DNA of 64,000 nt, from the NCBI RefSeq assembly GCF_000515255.1, contig NZ_KI911559.1, positions 2,677,660-2,741,659 of the forward strand, given 5' to 3'. Made by a program: the position numbers and the translations under genes. Below are positions 28,767 to 36,331 of the stretch, one piece after another. Numbering within the stretch: the first letter of the stretch is position 1; each line of letters opens with the position of its first letter. This stretch comes from Rhodovibrio salinarum DSM 9154. Lineage in GTDB: Bacteria > Pseudomonadota > Alphaproteobacteria > Kiloniellales > Rhodovibrionaceae. The notes under the pieces are model-generated. The model ran no database searches, was not told the DNA's origin, and saw only the letters and a program-made list of their open reading frames with translations.

Positions 28767-30128
28767 TCAGTTGTCGACCTGAACGTGCTCGCCGTGGCGG
28801 TACTGGAAGCGTTCCACATCCGCCGGATCGAGGTGGACGCGCAGGTGGGCATAACGCTCGTCGTCGTGCCGGTCCATGACGTGCCCGCGGTCGTACAGCC
28901 AGGCGAGCGCCCGGCCGTCCTCCAGCGGGACATGCACGTCGACGCACCGGAAGCTCGCGGACAGGCGCGCCTCGATCGCACGGCCAAGCGCCTGTGTCCC
29001 CTCGCCCGTCTGGGCCGAGACCGGTACCTCGTTGGGATCGCGTGCGGCCTGTTGTTCGACCGCCTGGCGCTGCTCGGGGCTGAGCTTGTCGATCTTGTTC
29101 AAGGCCTCGACCAAGCCCTCGTCGACCGCCGTCCCGACGTTGAGTTCGCGCAGCACCTGTTCGACGTCCTGCTTCTGCGCCTCGCTGTCGGGGTGGGAAA
29201 CGTCGCGGACGTGAACGATGATGTCCGCCTCCTGCACCTCCTCCAGCGTCGCGCGGAAAGCGGCCACGAGCTGGGTCGGCAGGTCGGAGATGAAGCCCAC
29301 GGTATCGGACAGGATGACGTCCTGCCCGTCCGGCAGCCGGATGCCGCGCATCGTCGGGTCGAGCGTGGCGAACAGCATGTCGTGCTCGAACACCGTCGCC
29401 CGGCTCAGCCGATTGAAAAGCGTCGACTTTCCGGCGTTGGTGTAGCCGACCAGCGCGATCACCGGATACGGCACCCGGCGGCGCTGCTTGCGGTGTTCGT
29501 CGCGGGTCTTGCGGACCTCTTCCAGGTCGCGCTTCAACCGGGTGATCCGGTCGTCGATGATCCGGCGGTCCATCTCGATCTGGCGCTCGCCGGGACCGCC
29601 CATGAAACCATAGCCGCCGCGCTGGCGCTCCAGGTGGGTCCAGGAGCGCACCAGACGCGAGCGCTGGTAGGTCAACGCGGCGAGTTCGACCTGAAGCTGG
29701 CCTTCCTTGGTCCGCGCACGCGCCCCAAAGATCTCCAGGATCAGACCGGTACGGTCGACGACCTTGCAGTTCCAGGCCTGCTCCAGGTTGCGCTGCTGCA
29801 CAGGGGACAGATCGGCATCGACGATCGCGATGCCGATTTCCTCAACCTGGACGAGTAGACGGTAGCGTTCGACGTTGCCGCTGCCGAGTAACGTCCCTGC
29901 GTTCGGCCGCGACACACGGCAAACCTCGGCCGCGACCACCTCAAGGTCGATCGCTTCGGCCAAGCCGGCGGCCTCGTCGAGCCGGGCCTCGGGCGTGCGC
30001 GATAGCGTCTCGCCGGTACGCAAGTCGGGATGAACGACCAACGCGCGCTGGTTGGACGCGCGCCGGTCGTTGGTACGGCCGGGCACCGCGCTATCGAGGA
30101 CACCCTTTTCAGGCCGGTTGCCACTCAC
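28767..30128 (-). CDS. hflX: GTPase HflX
   Basis: Ribosome-associated GTPase that rescues stalled or heat-damaged 50S/70S ribosomes. Its 453 residues contain the N-terminal nucleotide-binding domain (RPNAGTLLGSGNVE, VVDADLSPVQQRNLE), a basic helical segment with GPGERQIEMDRR, and the GTPase domain with G1 GYTNAGKSTLFNRL, G3 DTVGFI and G4 NKID. It begins with GTG directly after the hfq stop with no gap, so the two are one operon, as in many proteobacteria. Confidence 0.95.
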   Translation of the reverse strand: MSGNRPEKGVLDSAVPGRTNDRRASNQRALVVHPDLRTGETLSRTPEARLDEAAGLAEAIDLEVVAAEVCRVSRPNAGTLLGSGNVERYRLLVQVEEIGIAIVDADLSPVQQRNLEQAWNCKVVDRTGLILEIFGARARTKEGQLQVELAALTYQRSRLVRSWTHLERQRGGYGFMGGPGERQIEMDRRIIDDRITRLKRDLEEVRKTRDEHRKQRRRVPYPVIALVGYTNAGKSTLFNRLSRATVFEHDMLFATLDPTMRGIRLPDGQDVILSDTVGFISDLPTQLVAAFRATLEEVQEADIIVHVRDVSHPDSEAQKQDVEQVLRELNVGTAVDEGLVEALNKIDKLSPEQRQAVEQQAARDPNEVPVSAQTGEGTQALGRAIEARLSASFRCVDVHVPLEDGRALAWLYDRGHVMDRHDDERYAHLRVHLDPADVERFQYRHGEHVQVDN

Positions 30129-30380
30129 TTAGGCCTCGGCCTCCTCCTTCTGGCCCTCGAACAGGGAAATCGGCGAGGCCGGCATCACCGTCGAGATGGC
30201 ATGCTTGTAGACCAACTGCGAATGCTGGTCGCGGCGCAGCAGAACGCAGAAATTGTCGAACCAGGTCACGATGCCCTGGAGCTTCACCCCGTTGACCAGG
30301 AATACGGTCACGGGAACCTTCTGCTTGCGGATGTGGTTCAGGAACACGTCCTGAACGTTCTGGGACTTGTCAGCGGCCAT
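30129..30380 (-). CDS. hfq: RNA chaperone Hfq
   Basis: Ring-forming Sm-like protein that pairs small RNAs with mRNAs. At 83 residues it has the Sm1 part ([29 protein letters not shown] cut short here), the conserved [10 protein letters not shown] and the YKHAIST motif. AGAGGGGATT lies before the ATG. The C-terminal tail is short and Glu/Ala-rich. It is followed immediately by hflX. Confidence 0.97.
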   Translation of the reverse strand: MAADKSQNVQDVFLNHIRKQKVPVTVFLVNGVKLQGIVTWFDNFCVLLRRDQHSQLVYKHAISTVMPASPISLFEGQKEEAEA

Positions 30381-30460
30381 TCAATAATCCCCTCTTTTGT
30401 TATGTCTTCACTGTTCGGCGTCGGCCGCCGCGGGGATTGCGTGCGGACCGCGCCCTTATT

Positions 30461-30515
30461 GTTACGTAACGCCGTTGGCATCAGTTCGGTACCGGCCGAC
30501 TCCATCGGCGGTACC
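30461..30515. promoter_or_regulatory. Palindrome and hairpin in the DNA upstream of hfq
   Basis: A perfect ten-base palindrome GTTACGTAAC lies at 30461-30470. Beside it, GGTACCGGCCGA (30488-30499) pairs with TCGGCGGTACC (30505-30515) with one bulged base and a five-base loop. They sit 80-135 bases before hfq and after the HAD gene. They may end the upstream transcript or bind a regulator of hfq; neither is demonstrated. Confidence 0.35.
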
Positions 30516-30633
30516 GTTGCCTCCGACGATTACCGCCTCCGGCTTGCGACAGCCACCGCAATGGCGACACGCTCGCACCCGAATGTCGGACGTACGCGGA
30601 AAGCTATCAAGGTGTGCAGAGCACAAAAACACT

Positions 30634-31296
30634 TTAATGGGCGCGCAAATAAGCCAACAAGGCCCCGCAGTTCGGGAAGTGCTGGGCGGGGGCGCATCCC
30701 TCGAACTCGCCCGCCGCCGGCGGCGTTTCCCGAAGCAGAACCGGCACGCAGCCGCCGTTGTGTGCGCAGGCAAGGTCGATGTCGGTGTCGCCAACGAACC
30801 ACAGCCGCCCCCGCTCGACATCCGCCATCGGACCGCCGGCGAGCGTATAATCCACCACCGCCGGGTCCGGCTTATCACGCACCGCATCATTCGCGCCGAC
30901 CACGGCCATCAGATGCCGGTCCCAGCCAAGCGCGGCCGCCTCGGCGCGCAGCAGTTGACCCTGCTTATTGGAGATCACGCCCACCGCGTAGCCCTCCTGC
31001 GCCAGGCCCACGATCAAATCATGGGCGCCGGGCAACGGCGTCAAGCTCTCCAGATGATCCTGCGCGAAGGTGTCGTAGAAGATCTCGGTCGCCCGAGCCG
31101 CCTCAGCGCCGAACAGTTCCGGGAAGGCCTCGCGCGCACTCTTGCGCACGTTCGCCTTGGTCTCCTCGAAACTCCAAGGACGATGGCCAAGCGCTTCGAA
31201 CGTGACCCGCAGGGCGTGGTGAATGGCCGCCCAACTGTCGACCAGGGTGTTGTCCCAGTCGAACAGTAGGCCGCGCGGTCGTGCGGCATCGCTCAT
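30634..31296 (-). CDS. HAD-superfamily phosphatase, phosphoglycolate-phosphatase-like
   Basis: Haloacid-dehalogenase-type hydrolase of subfamily IA, 220 residues from the ATG at 31296. Motif I is LLFDWDNTLVDSW (nucleophile and acid/base aspartates), motif II VISNKQG, the motif III lysine is in DKPDPAVV, and motif IV is WFVGDTDIDLACA. A small helical cap lies between motifs I and II. A GTG at 31308 would overlap the end of the upstream aminotransferase gene. Phosphoglycolate is only the closest family label; other small phosphates are possible. Confidence 0.82.
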   Translation of the reverse strand: MSDAARPRGLLFDWDNTLVDSWAAIHHALRVTFEALGHRPWSFEETKANVRKSAREAFPELFGAEAARATEIFYDTFAQDHLESLTPLPGAHDLIVGLAQEGYAVGVISNKQGQLLRAEAAALGWDRHLMAVVGANDAVRDKPDPAVVDYTLAGGPMADVERGRLWFVGDTDIDLACAHNGGCVPVLLRETPPAAGEFEGCAPAQHFPNCGALLAYLRAH

Positions 31297-31304
31297 CGGC
31301 AGGC

Positions 31305-32204
31305 TCACACGGCCATCGAGTTGTAGATGTCCCCCGGTGCCGCACCGCGACCCTCGTTCACGACCTGCTCAACGTAGGCCTCGCGGAGCTTCAGGGTCAG
31401 GATGCCGGGGTGACCGTTACCGACCGGCTGGCCATCGATCTTGGTGATCGGCATGACGTGGTTGGTCGAAGAGGTCAGGAACGCCTCGGTGGCGTTCATC
31501 GCCTCCTCCTTGCTGAACGGACGAATCTCCAGCTCGTAGCCCTCGCGCGCCATCAACTTGGTCAACGACAGCCGCGTGATACCAGGCAGAATCGCATGGT
31601 CGGCCTGACGGGTAACCACCTTCTTGTCGGGCGTGACGATCCAAGCGTTGGTCGCCGCACCTTCGGTGACGTTGCCGTCGGCGTCGATCAGCCAGGCCTC
31701 GTCGCACCCGGCTTCGGCCGCCTGCTGCTTCGCCAGAATGTTCGGAAGCAGCGCGATCGACTTGATATCGCAGCGCTTCCAACGCTGGTCGGGCGCGGTA
31801 ATCACGGCGAACCCCTGCTCCAGCTGCGCCTCCGACTTGGCCGGCAACTGCCGCGTGGTCATCGTCAGCGCCGGGCGCGGCTTGGACTTCGGGAACTTGT
31901 GGTCGCGCGGGGCGACCCCACGGGTCACCTGCATGTAGATAAAGCCGTTGGTCAGCACGTTGCGCCGGATCAGTTCGTGGCTGACCAGCTTGAGCGCGTG
32001 ACGCGTCATCGGCATGTCGATCCGCAACTCGGCGAGCGACCGCTCAAGCCGGTCCAGATGCGGCTCCTCGTCGACCACGTGACCCTGGTGCACCGGCACG
32101 ACCTCGTAGACGCCGTCGGCGAACTGGTAGCCGCGGTCCTCGATATGGACGCTGGCCTGGTTGTGCGGGACGAAGCGGCCGTTGGCGTAGGCGTAGCGCG
32201 GCAT
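31305..32204 (-). CDS. D-amino-acid transaminase-like class IV aminotransferase
   Basis: PLP-dependent fold-IV aminotransferase, 299 residues from the ATG at 32204 with GAGG upstream. Features include EDRGYQFADGVYEV near the N-terminus, the PLP lysine in DIKSIALLPN, and the phosphate-binding EGAATNAWIV. The early motif fits D-alanine-type transaminases better than branched-chain aminotransferases, which share the fold. D-alanine or D-glutamate production for the cell wall is a likely role. It lies between trkA and the HAD gene, all on one strand. Confidence 0.82.
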   Translation of the reverse strand: MPRYAYANGRFVPHNQASVHIEDRGYQFADGVYEVVPVHQGHVVDEEPHLDRLERSLAELRIDMPMTRHALKLVSHELIRRNVLTNGFIYMQVTRGVAPRDHKFPKSKPRPALTMTTRQLPAKSEAQLEQGFAVITAPDQRWKRCDIKSIALLPNILAKQQAAEAGCDEAWLIDADGNVTEGAATNAWIVTPDKKVVTRQADHAILPGITRLSLTKLMAREGYELEIRPFSKEEAMNATEAFLTSSTNHVMPITKIDGQPVGNGHPGILTLKLREAYVEQVVNEGRGAAPGDIYNSMAV

Positions 32205-32335
32205 GTGTTGAGCCTCTTCAGTCGGACGATTGCTTGGAAGACGCGGGCGCGGAACAACGCGCGGGAGGGCGCAGCCGACCACCCCGGCAGCCCCTGTTTA
32301 GCCGGATGGCGTCCGGGAATCCAGCCAAGCCCGGC

Positions 32336-33712
32336 TCAGAAGAATTCCAGCTTTACGGAGAACAGACGTTCCACCTTCTTCACGCTGGACGTGGTGGAGA
32401 AGATGATCACCCGGTCGCCGGCGCGCACGACCGTCTCGCCGCGCGGGATCACGATGCGCTTGCCGCGCACGATCGCCCCGATCAGCACGCCCTCGGGCAG
32501 GCGCGCATCCTTGATCGGCACGCCGACCAGGCTGGAGGTCTCCAGCGCCTCCGCCTCGATCAGCTCGCCGAAACCTTCGGAAAGCGAGTGAACGGAGCGG
32601 ATCCGCCCGCGCCGGACGTACTGCAGAATGGTCGACACGGTAATCGCCCGCGGGCTCACCACCGTGTCGATGCCAAGCGAGCCGATCAGCCCGCCGTAGC
32701 TCGTTTTGTTGACCAGCGTGACCGCCCGGCGGCAGCCGTAGCGCTTGGCGAGCAGCGAGGCCAGGATGTTGACCTCATCGTCGTTGGAGACGGCGACGAT
32801 CGCCTCCGCCGTCTTGACGTTGGTCTCTTCCAGGATCTCGGTATCCAATGCACTGCCGTGGATCACCACGGTGCGGTCCAGCGTCTGGGCCACCTGCTCC
32901 GCCCGGGCCTTGTCGACCTCGACCAGCTTGAGCGCAACGTGCGGATTGTGCTGCTCGACCTGCCGGGCAAGGTTCAGGCCGATGTTGCCGCCGCCCACGA
33001 TGATCACCCGGCGCGCCTCGCGCTCCTCGTGGCCGAAGGCGGCCATGGCGCGCATCAGGTGCGAGGTCTCGGCGACGAAGTAGACGTCGTCCCCCTCCAG
33101 CAGTTGATCGTCGGCGGTGGGCACGATGCCGCGACCTTCGCGCTGGATGCCGACGATCACGATGTGCAGATCCGGGAACATGCCGGTCAGCTGGCGCAGC
33201 GGCGTGTTCAGGATCGGCGTCGATTCCGTGCAGTGCACGCCGATCAGCGACACCTTGCCGCTGGACAGCGGGATCACGTCGAACGCACCCGGAACCTGCA
33301 GCCGCCGGCCGATCGCGCGCGCCACCTCGATCTCGGGCGAGATAATGTGGTCGATCGGCATATGCTCGCGCGAAAACAGATCGGACCACTGCGGATCGAG
33401 GTAGGACTGGTGGCGCACCCGCGCGATCTTGGTCGGCACCTCGAAGATCGAATGGCAGATCTGGCAAGCCACCATGTTGACCTCGTCGGCGTAGGTGACC
33501 GCGACCACCATGTCGGCGTCGGCCGCGCCCGCGCGCTCCAACACGTCCGGGTGGGAGGCGAAGCCCACCAACCCCTGGACGTCCAGTGTGTCGGTGATCC
33601 GCTGAATCAGCTCCTGCGAGCGGTCGATGACCGTGATGTCGGCGTTCTCGCTCGCGAGATAGCGCGCGATGTTGAAGCCGACCTGCCCGGCCCCGCAGAT
33701 GATAACCTTCAT
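32336..33712 (-). CDS. trkA: Trk potassium uptake regulatory protein TrkA
   Basis: Peripheral NAD-binding regulator of Trk potassium uptake. The start MKVIICGAGQVGFNIARYL at 33712 gives 458 residues with two tandem RCK units: the first Rossmann motif GAGQVG near residue 7, the second VIIVGGGNIGLNLARQVE near residue 235, each followed by a TrkA_C domain. trkH/trkG is not in the window. Its place between ntrX and hfq is conserved in many alphaproteobacteria, though here bfd and bfr intervene on the ntrX side. Confidence 0.95.
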   Translation of the reverse strand: MKVIICGAGQVGFNIARYLASENADITVIDRSQELIQRITDTLDVQGLVGFASHPDVLERAGAADADMVVAVTYADEVNMVACQICHSIFEVPTKIARVRHQSYLDPQWSDLFSREHMPIDHIISPEIEVARAIGRRLQVPGAFDVIPLSSGKVSLIGVHCTESTPILNTPLRQLTGMFPDLHIVIVGIQREGRGIVPTADDQLLEGDDVYFVAETSHLMRAMAAFGHEEREARRVIIVGGGNIGLNLARQVEQHNPHVALKLVEVDKARAEQVAQTLDRTVVIHGSALDTEILEETNVKTAEAIVAVSNDDEVNILASLLAKRYGCRRAVTLVNKTSYGGLIGSLGIDTVVSPRAITVSTILQYVRRGRIRSVHSLSEGFGELIEAEALETSSLVGVPIKDARLPEGVLIGAIVRGKRIVIPRGETVVRAGDRVIIFSTTSSVKKVERLFSVKLEFF

Positions 33713-33910
33713 GCCTGCCTGCCGTTGTAATCTGGCGGGACTGGCGCCGACTCGCCCGGTCGGCAAGCGGCGTCCAGCGTCCGCGCCAGCCTAGAGCACC
33801 GTACGCCCCGTGGAAAACGCTTCTCCACACGCCCAGGCGCGCCATCTGCGTGGCAACTCTGGTGTCAACAAAACGCGCTCGATCCCTCTTGACGCGAAAC
33901 ACGGCGAGTG

Positions 33911-33922
33911 GTGCAATTGCAC
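33911..33922. promoter_or_regulatory. Perfect palindrome upstream of bfd, candidate iron-regulator site
   Basis: GTGCAATTGCAC is a perfect 12-base palindrome 39 bases before the bfd start, followed ten bases later by a third TTGCA half-site (TTTGCA, ending 33938). TGCA-type half-sites are found in Fur/Mur-family operators of alphaproteobacteria, and bfd-bfr is an iron-responsive pair elsewhere. The link to a particular regulator is inference. Confidence 0.4.
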
Positions 33923-33961
33923 ATCAGTCTCATTTGCAGGGTCGCTGGAGCGCCGGTCCCC

Positions 33962-34180
33962 GTGTACATCTGTCTGTGCAACGCCATCTCCGACAAACAC
34001 GTCCGCGCCTGTGCAGGCCAGGGTCGCTGTTCCGTATCCGATGTCTACAAGGCCCGCGGCTGCCAGGCGCAGTGCGGCAAGTGCGCAAAGTCGATCCGCG
34101 CGATCCTGGACGAACTCGCGCCCCAGCCAACGGGCACGGGCGCCTATCTTGAAGGGGCCGCCGCCAAGCCTTCCGAATAG
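33962..34180 (+). CDS. bfd: Bacterioferritin-associated ferredoxin (Bfd-like)
   Basis: Small [2Fe-2S] protein that reduces the heme of bacterioferritin to release stored iron. The GTG at 33962 gives 72 residues beginning [15 protein letters not shown]; the cluster cysteines are in CLC and CQAQCGKC. Upstream in-frame DNA lacks family similarity, so this start is preferred. It precedes bfr by 73 bases on the same strand and is divergent from trkA. Confidence 0.9.
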   Translation: MYICLCNAISDKHVRACAGQGRCSVSDVYKARGCQAQCGKCAKSIRAILDELAPQPTGTGAYLEGAAAKPSE

Positions 34181-34253
34181 CGTTTTACTCTCGTCATCGC
34201 CGTTTCCCTTCGTCACACTGTCCTTGTGTTTGACGGACAGATGGGGATTCGGA

Positions 34254-34739
34254 ATGAAAGGCGACCAGAAGGTTATCGCGTACCTGAATCAGGCGCTCAA
34301 AAACGAGCTCACCGCGATCAACCAATACTTCCTGCACGCGCGCATGCTCGACGACTGGGGCGTCACCAAGCTGGGCGCCAAGGAGTACCAGGAATCGATT
34401 GAGGAGATGAATCACGCTGACAAGCTGATCCAGCGTATTCTGTTCCTGGAAGGTCTGCCGAATTTACAGGACCTCGGCAAGCTGCAGATCGGCGAAAACG
34501 TGAAGGAGGTCCTGGAGTGCGACCTCAAGATCGAATACGACGCCTGCCCCGAGCTGCGCGAGGCCGCGAAGTACGCCGATGGAATCGGCGACCTGCCAAG
34601 CCGCGATCTGTTCCGTGAGATCCTGCGCGAGGAAGAGGAACACATCGACTATCTGGAGACCCAACTCGGCCTCCTGGAGCGCATCGGCGAAGAGCGCTAC
34701 ACCCTGCTGAATTCGGACTCGGCGGATAAGGGCGAATAA
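34254..34739 (+). CDS. bfr: Bacterioferritin
   Basis: 24-subunit iron-storage protein with heme. The 161-residue product has the di-iron ligands Glu18, Glu51 and His54 with later glutamates in [12 protein letters not shown], and Met52 in IEEMNH as the heme ligand, so it is a true heme-binding subunit rather than a non-heme variant. The pairing with bfd implies joint control of iron storage and release. A hairpin follows the gene. Confidence 0.96.
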   Translation: MKGDQKVIAYLNQALKNELTAINQYFLHARMLDDWGVTKLGAKEYQESIEEMNHADKLIQRILFLEGLPNLQDLGKLQIGENVKEVLECDLKIEYDACPELREAAKYADGIGDLPSRDLFREILREEEEHIDYLETQLGLLERIGEERYTLLNSDSADKGE

Positions 34740-34744
34740 ATTTC

Positions 34745-34783
34745 AGAGCCTGCCCCGGAGGATACTCTGGGGCATCAGGCTCT
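34745..34783 (+). terminator. Hairpin terminator of bfr
   Basis: AGAGCCTG (34745-34752) and CAGGCTCT (34776-34783) form the outer stem, with CCCC/GGGG inside. It begins six bases after the bfr stop codon, between convergent bfr and ntrX. There is no clear T-run. Confidence 0.6.
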
Positions 34784-34877
34784 TGCCAGCCGGCGGGCGA
34801 TAAACCGGAAGGTAGCGCGGGGACATCCAGCCTTAAGCTAAGGTGAAGGCGGTTTCGGGGCTCAGCTCGCCTATGCC

Positions 34878-36272
34878 TCACCGTGTCTCCGTCGCTGGCT
34901 GAATCCCAAGTGACCGCAGCTTGCGGTGCAACGCACTGCGCTCCATCCCGACAAAGCTCGCGGTGCGGGAGATATTGCCGCCGAAGCGCAGGACCTGGGC
35001 CTCCAGGTACTGTTTTTCGAACAGCTCCCGCGCCTCGCGCAGCGGCAGAGACATGATCTCGCCGCCGGCATCGGCGCGCAGCGCCGCGGGCGCGCTGGAG
35101 CCGATCTCGGGGGGCAGCATGTCCGCCCGGATCGGGTCCTGCGGATCGCCCGGGGCCATGATCAGCAGCCAATCGATTACATTGCGCAACTGGCGCACGT
35201 TACCCGGCCAACTGTACGCCTGCAGGGCCGCCATGGCGTCGTCGCTCAAAAGACGCGGTGGCAGGCCGGCACTCTTCGCCGCACGTGTCATGAAGTGCGA
35301 AACCAGGGCGGGCACGTCTTCTACCCGCTCGTGCAAGCTTGGTACCCGCAACGGCACAACGTTCAAGCGGTAGTACAGGTCCTGGCGGAAGCGCCCCTCC
35401 TCCAGGAGGTGCTCCAGATCGCGGTTGGACGAGGCAATCACCCGAACATCGACCTCGACCCGCTTGGTGCCGCCGACGCGCTGGAAGCTCTGATCCTGCA
35501 GCACGCGGACAATCTTACCCTGGGTTTCCAGCGGCATGTCGGCGACCTCGTCGAGCACCAGCGTGCCGCCATGGGCGCGTTCGAACTGGCCGACCTTGCC
35601 ACCACCTTCCGACTGGTCGGCCTCCGCCTCGACACCGAACAGCTCGGTCTCTAACCGATCGGGATGCATGATCGCGCAGTTCAGTACGACGAACGGCCCT
35701 GCCGCGCGGCGCGACCGACGGTGCAGCATGCGCGCAACGACCTCCTTGCCCGCACCGGCTGGACCGGTCACCAGCACACGGCTGCCGGTCGGCGCCACCT
35801 TCTGCACCGCTTGCTGGAGCGTCTGCACCGGCTGGGAGTGGCCGATCAGCTCGGCCTCCGTGCCGGCGCGCAGACGCAGCTCGGCATTCTCGCTCTTCAG
35901 CCGGGCGGCTTCGAGCGCACGCTCGATCACCAGCAGCATGCGGTCGGTCTTGAATGGCTTCTCGATGAAGTCGTAGGCGCCTTCCTTGATCGCCCAGACC
36001 GCGCTTTCGATCGTGCCGTGACCGGAGATCATCACCACCGGGAGGTCCGGCTGCTCGCGCTGCAGAAGCTGCAGGATCTCCAGCCCGTCCATGGCGGAGT
36101 TCTGCAACCAAATGTCGAGCATCACCAGGCTCGGCCGGCGGTTCCGGATTCCCTCCAACGCCTGGTCACTATCGCCAGCGGTACGGCATTCGTAGCCTTC
36201 GTCTTCCAGAATGCCGGTAACCGCCGAACGGATGTCGGCCTCGTCGTCAACGATCAGGATGTCGTGCGCCAT
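34878..36272 (-). CDS. ntrX: NtrX, sigma-54-type response regulator
   Basis: Response regulator paired with NtrY, controlling nitrogen and, in several alphaproteobacteria, redox and envelope genes. The 464 residues comprise a receiver domain (phospho-acceptor Asp53 in MLDIWL), an AAA+ domain and a C-terminal Fis-type helix-turn-helix (NISRTASFVGMERSALHRKL). The GAFTGA loop that touches sigma-54 is missing: ELFGVEAEAD leads straight to GKVGQFERAHGG. Walker A reads GPAGAGKE. As known for alphaproteobacterial NtrX, it probably does not activate sigma-54 in the usual way. Confidence 0.95.
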   Translation of the reverse strand: MAHDILIVDDEADIRSAVTGILEDEGYECRTAGDSDQALEGIRNRRPSLVMLDIWLQNSAMDGLEILQLLQREQPDLPVVMISGHGTIESAVWAIKEGAYDFIEKPFKTDRMLLVIERALEAARLKSENAELRLRAGTEAELIGHSQPVQTLQQAVQKVAPTGSRVLVTGPAGAGKEVVARMLHRRSRRAAGPFVVLNCAIMHPDRLETELFGVEAEADQSEGGGKVGQFERAHGGTLVLDEVADMPLETQGKIVRVLQDQSFQRVGGTKRVEVDVRVIASSNRDLEHLLEEGRFRQDLYYRLNVVPLRVPSLHERVEDVPALVSHFMTRAAKSAGLPPRLLSDDAMAALQAYSWPGNVRQLRNVIDWLLIMAPGDPQDPIRADMLPPEIGSSAPAALRADAGGEIMSLPLREARELFEKQYLEAQVLRFGGNISRTASFVGMERSALHRKLRSLGIQPATETR

Positions 36273-36331
36273 GGCGGGGTGTGTCCGGTATCCTTAAAGG
36301 CTCTTGGGGATCGTCTCGGGCGAAAACGGCT

